From Aeromonas rivipollensis (lineage in GTDB: Bacteria > Pseudomonadota > Gammaproteobacteria > Enterobacterales > Aeromonadaceae), in the NCBI RefSeq assembly GCF_010974825.1, contig NZ_JAAILA010000027.1, positions 1 through 51,309 on the forward strand: a DNA stretch of 51,309 nucleotides, in the 5' to 3' direction. Shown one piece after another: positions 38,193 through 47,525 of the stretch (position 1 is its first letter; each line of letters starts with the position of its first letter). The notes under the pieces are model-generated. The model was not told where the DNA came from. It worked only from the letters and a program-made list of their open reading frames with translations, and made no database searches. Position numbers and translations under genes: made by a program.

Positions 38193-38961
38193 GGGTGTCT
38201 CCGAACTGATCCTGGGCGCGGGGGCTGGCATAGCAGACCGGGGCATCGGATCTGGGCACATGAATGAGGGTCAGGTTGTATTTCAGGGCCAGTCGCACCG
38301 CGAGCTGGCTGGGAGAAGCAAGGCTGATGAGGTGGGCGGCGCCAAATTGCACCGCCTTGTGAATGAGTTCGCTGCCGCAGCGGCTGGTGATGACCAGGGT
38401 GGTGGCCTGCGTGGGCTGGCGCAGCTGCATGCCGATGAGCTTGTCCAGGGCGTTGTGGCGGCCTATGTCTTCCCGGCAGGCCAGGATCTCGCCGCGATCA
38501 TCCAGCGCCAGGGCGGCATGGAGGGCGCCGCTCTGGCGAGCCTTGCTCTGCCAGGGGGCGATGCGCTGACGCAAGTCCCGCAGACGCTCGGTATCCAAGG
38601 GGGCGCCCGGGGTCAGCGGGATCAACTCGGGCAGCGCATGCTCTATGGCCTCCACCCCGCAGATGCCGCAGCCGCTCGCCCCGGCCAGGCGACGCTTGCG
38701 CTGGCCAAGCGCTGCCAGGCAGCGGTTGGCAATGGTGATGTCGAGCACGACGCCGTGCTCCGAGGGGGTGATCTGGATGTCGTGCACATCGTGATTGCCC
38801 CCTATGATGCCCTCGCCAAACAGGAAGCCGATGGCGAAGTCGTCGAGATCATCCGGGGTGGCCATCATGACGGCGTGGTTGATGCCATTGATGTTGACGG
38901 ACACGGCCACCTCTTCCACCAGCTCATCCAGCCTGGGCAACCGTGAATTGAATGGGATCAT
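38176..38961 (-). CDS. fdhD: FdhD sulfurtransferase for formate dehydrogenase cofactor
   Basis: The 261-residue protein is FdhD, which passes sulphur from IscS to the Mo-bis-MGD cofactor of formate dehydrogenases. The catalytic CGIC pair is at C98/C101 (SGCGICGVEA), with the ligand-binding blocks REDIGRHNALDKLIG and TSRCGSELIHKAV. Its 3' end overlaps the ydeP gene start by 17 bp. The pair diverges from a LysR gene with 161 bp between, carrying CTAT/ATAG half-sites. The pairing with YdeP suggests dedicated maturation of that enzyme. Confidence 0.95.
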
Positions 38962-39033
38962 GCGAGACGCTTATAACGTGTATTCGGGCCTCAAGTTTAG
39001 ATAAGTCAGTCCCCCAAAACCAATGAAACAAAT

Positions 39034-39058
39034 CTATTCACCGATAGAAAAACTCTAT
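39034..39058. promoter_or_regulatory. LysR-type operator with CTAT/ATAG half-sites
   Basis: CTAT (39034-39037), ATAG (39044-39047) and CTAT (39055-39058) are spaced by 6 and 7 bp. ATAG-N7-CTAT is the geometry of OxyR-like LysR sites. The array lies between fdhD and the LysR gene, 65-90 bp upstream of the latter. Confidence 0.6.
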
Positions 39059-39122
39059 TGCCATGACGATGTCGATTGATTAACTTTGTCAGCCATCCTC
39101 CACGCCAGGCGCTTCCTCTTCG

Positions 39123-40001
39123 ATGAACATCAAGCAATTGCACTATTTCTACGAGCTGGCCCAGCACCGCCACTTCGCCAAGGCGGCCAAGGCCTGCTTC
39201 ATCACCCAGCCGACCCTGTCCGCCAGCATCACGGCGCTGGAAAAATCCCTCGGCACCGAGCTGGTGGTGCGCAACAGCCAGTTCGTGGCGCTGACCCAGG
39301 CGGGGGAAGTGGTGCTGCGCCACGCCGAGCGCATGCTGCTGGAGCAGGACGCCATGCGCCAGGAGCTGAGCCTGTTTGGCGGCGCGCTCTCGGGGGTCCT
39401 GCGCATCGGCATGGTGCCCCAGTCGAGCATCGACATCATGCCGCTGCTCAAGCGCTTCAACGACGCCTTCCCCAAGGTCAGCCTGCGCCTGTCGGTGATG
39501 ACCCACGGCACCCTGCTCGAGCAGCTGGATCTGCACCAGACCGACATCGGCCTCGGCTTTGACGAGCTGCTCACCGAACATCAGCGCCGCGCCCTCGACG
39601 TCCAGTTGCGTCACCCCAACCCCATGGCGCTGCTGGGGCCCCTGCCCCCGCACCTCTCCCCGAGCCAGCCCCTGAGGCTGGCGGACTTGCAGGATCTCCC
39701 CCTGATACTGCCGAGCGCCACCATGCAGTTTCGTCGCTACCTCGACGAGGCCGCCGCCCGCCAGCAGCTCAGCCTGCGGGTAGTGCTGGAGACAGACTCC
39801 CTGTTCCACCTGGCCAACGGGGTGAGCCACGGCCTCGGCTGCGCCGTGGTCAGTGCCGGCATCGCCGCCACCGCCCATCAGCTCTTCAAGCTGCCCTGCC
39901 ACTCCTTGAGCGATGCGAGCGCCGGCACCATCGCCTTCATCACCCGCAAGCACAGCGTCACCCCCGCCATGAAGGCCTTTCTCGGCCTGCTGCAGGAGTG
40001 A
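39123..40001 (+). CDS. LysR family regulator, OxyR-like, divergent from fdhD
   Basis: The 292-residue protein has a helix-turn-helix close to OxyR (MNIKQLHYFYELAQHRHFAK, then ITQPTLSASITALEKSLG) and a LysR effector domain (GVLRIGMVPQSSIDIMPLLK). The cysteines of OxyR's peroxide switch are absent (PSATMQFRRYLDEA in that region), so a different signal is sensed. It is divergent from fdhD-ydeP, with operator-like CTAT/ATAG repeats in between, and is therefore their likely regulator. A long hairpin terminator follows. Confidence 0.9.
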   Translation: MNIKQLHYFYELAQHRHFAKAAKACFITQPTLSASITALEKSLGTELVVRNSQFVALTQAGEVVLRHAERMLLEQDAMRQELSLFGGALSGVLRIGMVPQSSIDIMPLLKRFNDAFPKVSLRLSVMTHGTLLEQLDLHQTDIGLGFDELLTEHQRRALDVQLRHPNPMALLGPLPPHLSPSQPLRLADLQDLPLILPSATMQFRRYLDEAAARQQLSLRVVLETDSLFHLANGVSHGLGCAVVSAGIAATAHQLFKLPCHSLSDASAGTIAFITRKHSVTPAMKAFLGLLQE

Positions 40002-40069
40002 GTCACCCCGCAGGGCTACGAGGCTCAACGCGAGTACCGCCCGCCTGCTTCGACAAGCCTGCGCTGACC

Positions 40070-40101
40070 AAGAAAAAACGCCCCTGAGGGCGTTTTTTCT
40101 T
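40070..40101. terminator. Bidirectional terminator
   Basis: A 14-bp stem (AAGAAAAAACGCCC / GGGCGTTTTTTCTT, loop CTGA) lies between the converging LysR and metalloprotease genes, with the A/T tracts placed to work in both directions. Confidence 0.9.
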
Positions 40102-40103
40102 TA

Positions 40104-43100
40104 TTAGGGAATAGGACAGCTGGCCGGCGATCCCTGGTCGCGAGGCCAGAGGGTGCTGCCATCCGTACTTGAGAGGGGCAGGAATGTCAGCCCCTCGCTC
40201 ATGTTGGCGGGCGGGAGATCGTCCTCCAGCACGTACATCCCCATGGGCAGGACGCCCGAGGGCTGGTTCGCCTGCACCTGAGCGGCGGCAAGCGTCGAGT
40301 AGCGCAGACCCAGCAGATCGAAGTGGCTACGCCAGTCCAGGCCGGTGAGCCTGCCGAGGGCGACCAGCATGAAGTCGTTGCCCGGTATGTCTCTCACCTG
40401 CTTGCCGCCATAGACCCCATGCCCCTGGAAGGGGAAGAGGCCAAAGCCGAGCCTGTCCCTGTTGGCATTCCAGTCGCTCTCGTTGTCGGCAACGGCGCCG
40501 AAGATCCGTGAATGCTGGTAGAGCAGGGTGAAGATATTGAAGCCGTTGCTCAGGCGGGTGCCATCCGCCAGCCTCATGCCGTGGGCGCGCAGCGCCATCT
40601 GGATATAAAATGCCATGCGATAGCCGTTGTGGACCGCATAGGCATTGCTCTGCCAGGGCGCCTCGTAGCGACTCTCACCCGCATCCAGCACCTTGCAGCT
40701 GGCCCCCAGCACCACCCGATTGCCGCTCTTATCCTTCACCCCGGCCGCGTCGGACATGAAGGCGTAGAACAGATCCTTGTGGTTCATGTGACCATCTTTG
40801 ATGGGCGCCTGGTTGCCGTCGCGCAGATAGTGGGCCTGCCACTTCACCACATAGGGGAAGATGTTGTTGGAGTTCTCCCCGGCCCGGCTGCCATAGCCGC
40901 GCCAGTTGTCGGCATCGCTGGCGGCGGCATAATGCACATTCAGGCGCTGGGTTTGCAGGTTGTGCCCCAGCTCGTGATTGTCCAGCCAACCGGTCGGGCT
41001 GATGCTGCCGGAAGAGTCCCAGGGGTTGCCGCTGCAGCCGACCCCGCAATGGGCATTCTGGTCGTAGTTGGCATGCTGGATGATAGTGCGGGTATGCAGT
41101 GATTCGTCGAGACACAGATCCCCCAGCAGCGCGACACAGGCGCGCCGGACCTCGTCAGGCAGCGACTCCTCCAGGCGCTTGCCCTGGATCTTGAAGCCCG
41201 CCAGGGTATAGACGCTGTTGATATGATCCCGGGAAATGCTCTCCAGCAGGGCATCGGTGTCGGCAATGGCCCCCCCGATGGCCCCGGTGAAGCGATCCCG
41301 CCGCAGATGCTGCTCGGCGCCATCGGCTCTGAGATCGACATGGGGCAGCTCGGTCTGCTCCAGCCGCTCGTTGAAGTCCCGGATCTGCTGCTCATCACTG
41401 AAGTCCAGGATGGCTGGATGGCGGGTCACGCCGGTGGCGGTCAGCTCCACTTGCAGCGCCCCGTCTCCCCCCTCCAGATAGAGATAGACAGGGCCCCCAT
41501 AGGGCGAGGTGAAGCTGACGCTGCCGCCCTTGTTCAGAGGAAGCCGCCCGCTGGCCAACTCCAGCGGCGCCCGATAGACCTTCTGCTCATAGGCCCTGTT
41601 GGTGTTGGGTCTGTGGTAATTGAGTCGAATGGTAGCGGAAACATCCGCAGTATCCGTGCGACTCAGGGTGATACGCTGCCCCGGCAGGGCATACCAGCCC
41701 GTCGAGGTCCACTGCCCGGAATAGGGCACCGAGATGCGGCGGCTGTCGCTGATGACGGCGGGATAGGCGTAATGGGCCAGATCTCCCTTGAACACCTGGC
41801 TGCGATCGACGACATACTCCCCCAGATCCGGCTGGGCCAGGTTGCGAACACGGGCATAGCTCACCAGCCAGTCGGCAAACATCGCCCGCTGCCAGGCCTG
41901 ATGCTCGTCCCAGGCGATGGGGTAATCGATGGCGGCGCGGTATTTGTCGGCCAGCAGCAGGCTGGCCGGCAACAGTGCCAAGCCGTCGCGGGCGAAGGGG
42001 CTGATCCCCGCCTTGTCCAGGGTGATGGCGGCATTCCTGAGCCAGTCGGCGCCATTCTTGAACTGCAGATTGAACTCATCGACACCGCCGCAGTTGAGGA
42101 AGTTGCCGCTGCAGGCATCCAGCCATTGGGTGCTGAATTCCCCCTCCTTAAGGTTGCTCAGCAGCGTATCGACCGCCATCAGCTGGGGATCTGGCGCCAT
42201 GATGGTGCTCGCCGCCAGATTGCTGACCTTGAGCTTCGACCAGTAGTTGCCCCAGGTCACCAGCCCCATCTCCAGATAGAGGGGCGCCAGCAAGGGGCTC
42301 GCCTCTCGCCGGTAGTTGGATAGCAGCAGCGGGATCCCGGCGGCCTTCGCCTTGGCGATGGCCTGGGCTATGCCCTGGTATCCCAGCCCCTGGCGATCGA
42401 GGTCGCTTATCACGATAAGATCCGGCGCCATGCGGTCGATGCAGGCGCCGAGGGCCTGATAATCGCACTCATCGGCCTGGTTGATGCTGTGCGCGTCCGG
42501 ATACATGGCCTTGAGCCAGTCCCGGATCCCCTCGTTATGGGGGAAATACCAGCTGTCGGCGCGACTCGGCACCTGGGCGGTCAGGATGCGAAGACCATCG
42601 TCATCACTATCCCTCCCCCGGGTCAGCCAGCCGATCAGACCCTTGAGCAGTGCCTCGCTCTGGGGCGTGCGATCCACCGCAAACAGGTTCGCCCCCATGG
42701 CTGCCCGGCGATAGTCATCTTGCTCGGAGACCATCACCAGGCCACGGATCTCGCTCTCCCCCTTGCCATTGATGTTGGAGGGAAGCAGGGTCACTGTGTT
42801 TTCGGGCTGGAAGCTGGAGAAGGTGATGGAGTCGTGGCTCGGGTTCCAGCTGATGGCCCCCAGACCCTGATAGAGGGTGCGGACCAATTCGGTGCGACGC
42901 GCCTCGCTGTCGGCGATGGCGCCACGGGCATGGGCGATCAGCTCCACGTCGCTGGCGAGGGCGTGATCCTCACGGGCAATGGCATGGGCGGCATGCTTGA
43001 TGAAGCGAGCCGACACCTGACAATCGGCGCCCATGGGGCCTGTGATGTAGTCGTGACCCTGCAGGGTGCCGTCACAGCCCTCTATGTGCTCCAGCACGAA

Positions 43101-43538
43101 GCCGGCGTCGGGCGCTAGGGTGAAACGCCCCCGCTCACCGGCGCTCAGGCGCAGGCTGGCCGGGCTCAGCCGCCCACCCTGGCTGCTCTGGGTGGTGGCC
43201 TCGAAATAGACGGGGGCCGTCTCCTGAGTGAAGCTCGCCGAGACCTGGCAATCGCCGCGCATGGGGCCCGTGGTATAGGTGTGGCCGTCCAGCGTCCCCT
43301 CACAACCCGCAATCTGCGCCAACACATAACCGGCGTCGGGTGCTACGGTGAAACTGCCCTGCTCACCGGCGCTCAGGCGCAGGCTGGCCGGGCTCAACTG
43401 CCCACCCTGGGTGCTCTGGGTGGATGCCTCGAAATACGTTGTTATCGTGGGGGGAATGGCATCGTCTTTCCCGCCCTCTCCACCCCCGCATCCGTTCATG
43501 GCAAGAGCCAGCAAGGGTGTGAGAATGACTCTTCTCAT
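40104..43538 (-). CDS. IMPa/M60-like secreted zinc metalloprotease
   Basis: The 1144-residue exported protein resembles P. aeruginosa IMPa, a metalloprotease that cuts O-glycosylated proteins such as PSGL-1. A signal peptide with a poor lipobox (LALAMNGC, Cys17) is followed by two tandem ~70-residue beta domains (residues 35-104 and 111-179), each with two cysteines. After helical regions comes the zinc site H855-E-L-G-H859 in DNHELGHNLQ. The catalytic residues are intact. IMPa-like proteins in Aeromonas may act on mucins or host immune glycoproteins; that is inference. The gene stands alone, divergent from the ytf operon. Confidence 0.88.
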   Translation of the reverse strand: MRRVILTPLLALAMNGCGGGEGGKDDAIPPTITTYFEASTQSTQGGQLSPASLRLSAGEQGSFTVAPDAGYVLAQIAGCEGTLDGHTYTTGPMRGDCQVSASFTQETAPVYFEATTQSSQGGRLSPASLRLSAGERGRFTLAPDAGFVLEHIEGCDGTLQGHDYITGPMGADCQVSARFIKHAAHAIAREDHALASDVELIAHARGAIADSEARRTELVRTLYQGLGAISWNPSHDSITFSSFQPENTVTLLPSNINGKGESEIRGLVMVSEQDDYRRAAMGANLFAVDRTPQSEALLKGLIGWLTRGRDSDDDGLRILTAQVPSRADSWYFPHNEGIRDWLKAMYPDAHSINQADECDYQALGACIDRMAPDLIVISDLDRQGLGYQGIAQAIAKAKAAGIPLLLSNYRREASPLLAPLYLEMGLVTWGNYWSKLKVSNLAASTIMAPDPQLMAVDTLLSNLKEGEFSTQWLDACSGNFLNCGGVDEFNLQFKNGADWLRNAAITLDKAGISPFARDGLALLPASLLLADKYRAAIDYPIAWDEHQAWQRAMFADWLVSYARVRNLAQPDLGEYVVDRSQVFKGDLAHYAYPAVISDSRRISVPYSGQWTSTGWYALPGQRITLSRTDTADVSATIRLNYHRPNTNRAYEQKVYRAPLELASGRLPLNKGGSVSFTSPYGGPVYLYLEGGDGALQVELTATGVTRHPAILDFSDEQQIRDFNERLEQTELPHVDLRADGAEQHLRRDRFTGAIGGAIADTDALLESISRDHINSVYTLAGFKIQGKRLEESLPDEVRRACVALLGDLCLDESLHTRTIIQHANYDQNAHCGVGCSGNPWDSSGSISPTGWLDNHELGHNLQTQRLNVHYAAASDADNWRGYGSRAGENSNNIFPYVVKWQAHYLRDGNQAPIKDGHMNHKDLFYAFMSDAAGVKDKSGNRVVLGASCKVLDAGESRYEAPWQSNAYAVHNGYRMAFYIQMALRAHGMRLADGTRLSNGFNIFTLLYQHSRIFGAVADNESDWNANRDRLGFGLFPFQGHGVYGGKQVRDIPGNDFMLVALGRLTGLDWRSHFDLLGLRYSTLAAAQVQANQPSGVLPMGMYVLEDDLPPANMSEGLTFLPLSSTDGSTLWPRDQGSPASCPIP
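43002..43436 (-). repeat. Tandem repeat domains inside the metalloprotease gene
   Basis: Two ~210-bp direct repeats (43227-43436 and 43002-43208) encode near-identical domains. Shared blocks include QGGQLSPASLRLSAGE / QGGRLSPASLRLSAGE and two cysteines per unit. The fold looks like a divergent InlB-B-type beta repeat. High similarity implies recent duplication and possible copy-number change. Confidence 0.8.
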
Positions 43539-43943
43539 CTTCTATCCTCCTCTCTACCAGGCTGTTTGGGGCGGGCAGTGTAGGGGGCGTGCTGCGTAAT
43601 TTCAACCCTGAACGAATCCCATTTTAGGCTCCGACCGACCGGGATCGCCTTCCCTCGCCTGGCGGCACTTCATTCCCCCGGGGCGGTCTACCCCACAAGA
43701 GAATGACAGCCCCTTCCATGACGAGCCGGACACCATGGCTTCCGGAATAAATATGCATGTAAATAAGCATAAAAATGGCGCCATATATGAACTTGTCTGC
43801 TGTTTGTATGAAGCATCATGCTGCTGAAAATTTTCTGTGAGCCACCTCCCGTCGTTAAACCCAAGAGCCTATAACCTTGACCCGTACAATAAAAACCTGA
43901 CGCGTTCCGGTTTATTTCACCATGCATCACAAAGGAGTGTCAC
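43539..43943. other. Divergent regulatory region, metalloprotease / ytfQ
   Basis: About 405 bp contain no credible gene. They include an inverted repeat TATGC-N10-GCATA (43752-43771) within an AT-rich stretch, and a GGAG ribosome site before ytfQ. Promoters for both divergent genes must be here, but none matches consensus well. Confidence 0.5.
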
Positions 43944-44903
43944 ATGTATAAGAAAGTGAAACTGGCGGGCATTATCAGCACCCTTATTCTCTCTGCCTCT
44001 GCATATTCTGCCGAGATGACGGTGGGCTTCTCTCAAATAGGATCTGAATCCGGTTGGCGGGCAGCGGAAACCTCGGTCGCCAAGACGGAAGCACAGAAAC
44101 GCGGCATCACCCTGAAAATTGCCGATGCCCAGCAAAAACAGGAGAACCAGATCAAGGCCATCCGCTCCTTCATTGCCCAGGGGGTAGATGCCATCTTTAT
44201 TGCCCCCGTGGTGCAGACCGGCTGGGATCCGGTATTGCAGGAGGCGAAAGAGGCCGAGATCCCGGTGTTCCTGCTGGATCGCAACATCACGGTAAAAGAT
44301 GACGGCCTCTTCATGACCGGGGTCGCCGCAGACAGCGTCCACGAAGGGGCAGTGGCGGCCCAGTGGCTCATCAAGCAGCAGGATGGCAAGGCCTGCAATG
44401 TGGTTGAATTGCAAGGCACAGTGGGGGCCAGCGTGGCGCTGGATCGCAAGAAGGGCTTCCTCGACACCGTCGCGGCCGTGCCCACCATCAAGATCATCCG
44501 CACCCAGTCCGGCGACTTCACCCGCAGCAAGGGCAAGGAGGTGATGGAGAGCTTCATCAAGGCGGAAAATAACGGCAAGAATATTTGCGCCGTCTACGCC
44601 CACAACGACGACATGGCCATAGGCGCCATCCAGGCAATTAAAGAAGCCGGGCTGAAACCGGGCACGGATATCAAGATCATCTCCATCGATGGGGTGCCTG
44701 ATATTTTCAAGGCGATGATGGCCGGCGAAGCCAATGCCTCGGTGGAATTGACGCCAAATATGGCGGGCCCAGCCTTCGATGCCCTGCTGGCCTATAAGAA
44801 GGATGGCGCCCTGCCCCCCAAACATATCAAGACGGAGTCTATTCTGTTCGAGCCTGAGAGTGCAGAGGCTCAGCTCGAGCTGAAAAAAGACATGGGTTAT
44901 TAA
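43944..44903 (+). CDS. ytfQ: Galactofuranose ABC transporter, substrate-binding protein
   Basis: The 319-residue periplasmic binding protein has a signal peptide (KLAGIISTLILSASAYSA) and matches YtfQ: AEMTVGFSQIGSESGWRAAE, IRSFIAQGVDAIFIAPVV, VFLLDRNITVKD and CAVYAHNDDMAIGAIQAIKE. YtfQ binds galactofuranose (and pyranose) in E. coli. It heads the operon ytfQ-ytfR-ytfT-yjfF. A strong AAAGGAG ribosome site is present. Its base composition is somewhat lower in GC at the 5' end than its neighbours. Confidence 0.94.
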   Translation: MYKKVKLAGIISTLILSASAYSAEMTVGFSQIGSESGWRAAETSVAKTEAQKRGITLKIADAQQKQENQIKAIRSFIAQGVDAIFIAPVVQTGWDPVLQEAKEAEIPVFLLDRNITVKDDGLFMTGVAADSVHEGAVAAQWLIKQQDGKACNVVELQGTVGASVALDRKKGFLDTVAAVPTIKIIRTQSGDFTRSKGKEVMESFIKAENNGKNICAVYAHNDDMAIGAIQAIKEAGLKPGTDIKIISIDGVPDIFKAMMAGEANASVELTPNMAGPAFDALLAYKKDGALPPKHIKTESILFEPESAEAQLELKKDMGY

Positions 44904-44992
44904 TGCCGCTCGCCCGCTGAGCCAGCCAGTTGAATAAGACGCCATATCGGCTGGGTTGCGATATGGCGTGTTATATCGGAGAGCCCCTATTC

Positions 44993-46501
44993 ATGTCAGA
45001 AAACACTCAGGATGTCCTGTTGAACGCCCGCGGGATCTGCAAGACCTTTCCCGGGGTGCGTGCCCTGCATCAGGTGGACTTTTCCCTGCGAAGGGGGGAG
45101 ATCATGGCGCTGCTCGGCGAGAACGGCGCCGGCAAGTCCACCCTGGTCAAGACCCTCACCGGCGTCTATCAGCCCGACGGCGGGCGCATCGAACTCGATG
45201 GCGTCCCCATCTCCCCCACGGACACCGCCCATGCCCAGCGTCTGGGGATTGGCACCGTCTATCAGGAGGTCAACCTGCTGCCCAACATGTCGGTGGCAGA
45301 CAACCTCTTCATCGGCCACGAGCCCCGCCGCTTCGGTTTCATCGACAGAGCCGCCATGACCCGGCAGGCCCAGGCCATCATGGCGGGATACGGCTTCGAG
45401 ATGGATGTCTCCCTGCCCCTCGGCCACTATTCGGTCGCCATGCAACAGATAGTGGCCATCGCCAGGGCCATCTCACTGTCGGCCAAGATCCTCATCCTCG
45501 ATGAACCCACCGCCAGCCTGGATGCCAGCGAGGTGCAGATGCTCTTCTCCCTCATGGGGAACCTGCGAGATCAGGGGGTGAGCCTCATCTTCATCACCCA
45601 TTTTCTCGATCAGGTCTACGCCATCAGCGATCGCATCACTGTGCTGCGCAACGGCGAGCTGGTCGGCACCCGCGACACGGCCGCGCTGCCGCAACTGGAT
45701 CTGGTCAAGATGATGCTGGGGCACGAGCTTGACGAAAACGCCCTCAAGCGGGCCGGCAAGACACTGCGCAGCAACCAGCCCACGGTGTCGTTCAGGGGTT
45801 ATGGCAAGCGCGGGGTCATAGCCCCCTTCAGTCTCGACGTCATGCCCGGGGAGATAGTGGGTCTGGCCGGCCTGCTCGGCTCGGGTCGCACCGAGACCGC
45901 CGAGCTGATGTTCGGCATAGTGCCAAGAGACAGTGGCGAGTGCCGGGTGCGGGGCAAGCCGGTGACCATTCGCAGTGCACGCCAGGCGGCCGCCAATGGC
46001 TTTGGCTTCTGCCCGGAGGATCGCAAGAGCGCCGGCATCATCGCCTCGGCCTCGGTGCGCGAAAACATGATGCTGGCCCTGCAAGCCCAGCGGGGCTGGC
46101 TGCGCCCCTTGCCCCGCAAGGAGCAGGACGAGATCACCGCCCGCCTCATCGAGCAGCTGGCCATCAAGACCCCGGGGCCGGAGCAGCCCATCCAGTTTCT
46201 GTCAGGGGGAAACCAGCAGAAGGTGTTGCTGGCCCGCTGGCTGCTGACCAAGCCGCAATTCCTGATCCTGGACGAACCCACCCGGGGCATAGACGTGGGG
46301 GCCCATGCCGAGATCATCCGCCTCATCGAATCCCTCTGCGCCAACGGGCTGGCCCTGCTGGTCATCTCCTCTGAGCTCGAAGAGCTGGTGGGCTATGCCG
46401 ATCGGGTAATAGTCCTGCGCGACAGAAAACAGGTGGCAGAACTTGCGACGGACGCCCTCAGCGTCCCTGCCATCATGAACGCCATTGCATGCGAGGCCTG
46501 A
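44993..46501 (+). CDS. ytfR: Galactofuranose ABC transporter, ATPase
   Basis: The 502-residue protein has two ABC domains. The first has Walker A GENGAGKST (42-50), Walker B ILILDEPTA and a degenerate signature in SVAMQQIVAIA. The second has LLGSGRTE at the loop position, signature LSGGNQQKVLLARW and Walker B FLILDEPTRGID. This arrangement, with a degenerate second Walker A, is normal for sugar ABC ATPases such as RbsA and YtfR. It matches E. coli YtfR closely. The ATG at 44993 is used; an upstream in-frame ATG at 44930 lacks similarity. Its stop is one base from the ytfT start. Confidence 0.95.
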   Translation: MSENTQDVLLNARGICKTFPGVRALHQVDFSLRRGEIMALLGENGAGKSTLVKTLTGVYQPDGGRIELDGVPISPTDTAHAQRLGIGTVYQEVNLLPNMSVADNLFIGHEPRRFGFIDRAAMTRQAQAIMAGYGFEMDVSLPLGHYSVAMQQIVAIARAISLSAKILILDEPTASLDASEVQMLFSLMGNLRDQGVSLIFITHFLDQVYAISDRITVLRNGELVGTRDTAALPQLDLVKMMLGHELDENALKRAGKTLRSNQPTVSFRGYGKRGVIAPFSLDVMPGEIVGLAGLLGSGRTETAELMFGIVPRDSGECRVRGKPVTIRSARQAAANGFGFCPEDRKSAGIIASASVRENMMLALQAQRGWLRPLPRKEQDEITARLIEQLAIKTPGPEQPIQFLSGGNQQKVLLARWLLTKPQFLILDEPTRGIDVGAHAEIIRLIESLCANGLALLVISSELEELVGYADRVIVLRDRKQVAELATDALSVPAIMNAIACEA

Positions 46502-46502
46502 T

Positions 46503-47525
46503 ATGACGTCATCCACCCTCCCCCTTCCTGGCGGGCCGGCGCGCCCCCGCAGAGCCCTGCCCACGGGCACGGCCCAATGCACAGCCCTGCTCTGCGTACT
46601 GCTCATCAACGCCCTGGTCGCCGACAACTTCTTCGCCATCCATGTCCAGGATGGTCGGCTGTTTGGCAGCCTCATCGACATACTCAACCGCTGTGCCCCT
46701 GTGGCCCTGCTCTCCCTCGGCATGACGCTGGTGATCGCCACCGGCGGCATCGATCTGTCGGTGGGGGCCGTGATGGCCATCAGCGGAGCCACCATGGCCA
46801 GTCTGGCCACCGGCGGCCACAGCCTGCCGGTCATCGTCGCCTCAGTGCTTGGGGTAGGCTTGCTGTGCGGCCTGTGGAACGGCTTGCTGGTGGCGGTGTT
46901 CAAGATCCAGCCCATAGTCGCCACCCTGATCCTCATGGTGGCGGGCCGGGGCATAGCCCAGCTCATCACAGAGGGGCAGATCATCACCTTCAACAACGAG
47001 GCCCTCGCCTGGATCGGCAGCGGCTCCCTCTTCTATCTGCCCACCCCCGTCATCATCACCCTGGGCATGGCGCTGCTGCTCTGGCTGCTGACCAAGCGCA
47101 CCGCCCTCGGCCTCTTCATCGAAGCGGTGGGGATCAACATCAAGGCCGCCAAGAACGCCGGGCTCAACACCCCCATGGTGGTGATCGCCACCTACCTGCT
47201 GAGCGGCCTCATGGCCGCCGTCGCCGGCATGATAGTCGCCGCCGACATCCGCGGTGCCGATGCCAACAACGCCGGGCTCTGGCTGGAGATGGACGCCATC
47301 CTGGCGGTGGTGATAGGGGGCACCTCCCTGATGGGGGGGCGCTTCAACCTGGCGCTCTCCCTGATCGGCATACTGATCATCCAGGGGGTGAACACAGGGA
47401 TCCTGCTCTCCGGCTACCAGCCCCAGTGGAACCAGATCGTCAAGGCCATGGTGGTGCTGGCGGTGCTGGTCATGCAGTCGCCGGCCCTCAACCACCTGTT
47501 CCAGCGAGGGACTCGCCATGTTTAA
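46503..47525 (+). CDS. ytfT: Galactofuranose ABC transporter, permease YtfT
   Basis: The 340-residue inner-membrane permease of the branched-chain/ribose type shows TLVIATGGIDLSVGAVMAIS, IVATLILMVAGRGIAQLIT, and the EAA-like AVVIGGTSLMGGRF. It begins one base after the ytfR stop and overlaps yjfF by 8 bp, so translation is tightly coupled. It forms the heterodimeric channel with YjfF. The N-terminal ~20 residues are unusually proline-rich (LPLPGGPARPRRALPTG) ahead of the first helix. Confidence 0.94.
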   Translation: MTSSTLPLPGGPARPRRALPTGTAQCTALLCVLLINALVADNFFAIHVQDGRLFGSLIDILNRCAPVALLSLGMTLVIATGGIDLSVGAVMAISGATMASLATGGHSLPVIVASVLGVGLLCGLWNGLLVAVFKIQPIVATLILMVAGRGIAQLITEGQIITFNNEALAWIGSGSLFYLPTPVIITLGMALLLWLLTKRTALGLFIEAVGINIKAAKNAGLNTPMVVIATYLLSGLMAAVAGMIVAADIRGADANNAGLWLEMDAILAVVIGGTSLMGGRFNLALSLIGILIIQGVNTGILLSGYQPQWNQIVKAMVVLAVLVMQSPALNHLFQRGTRHV

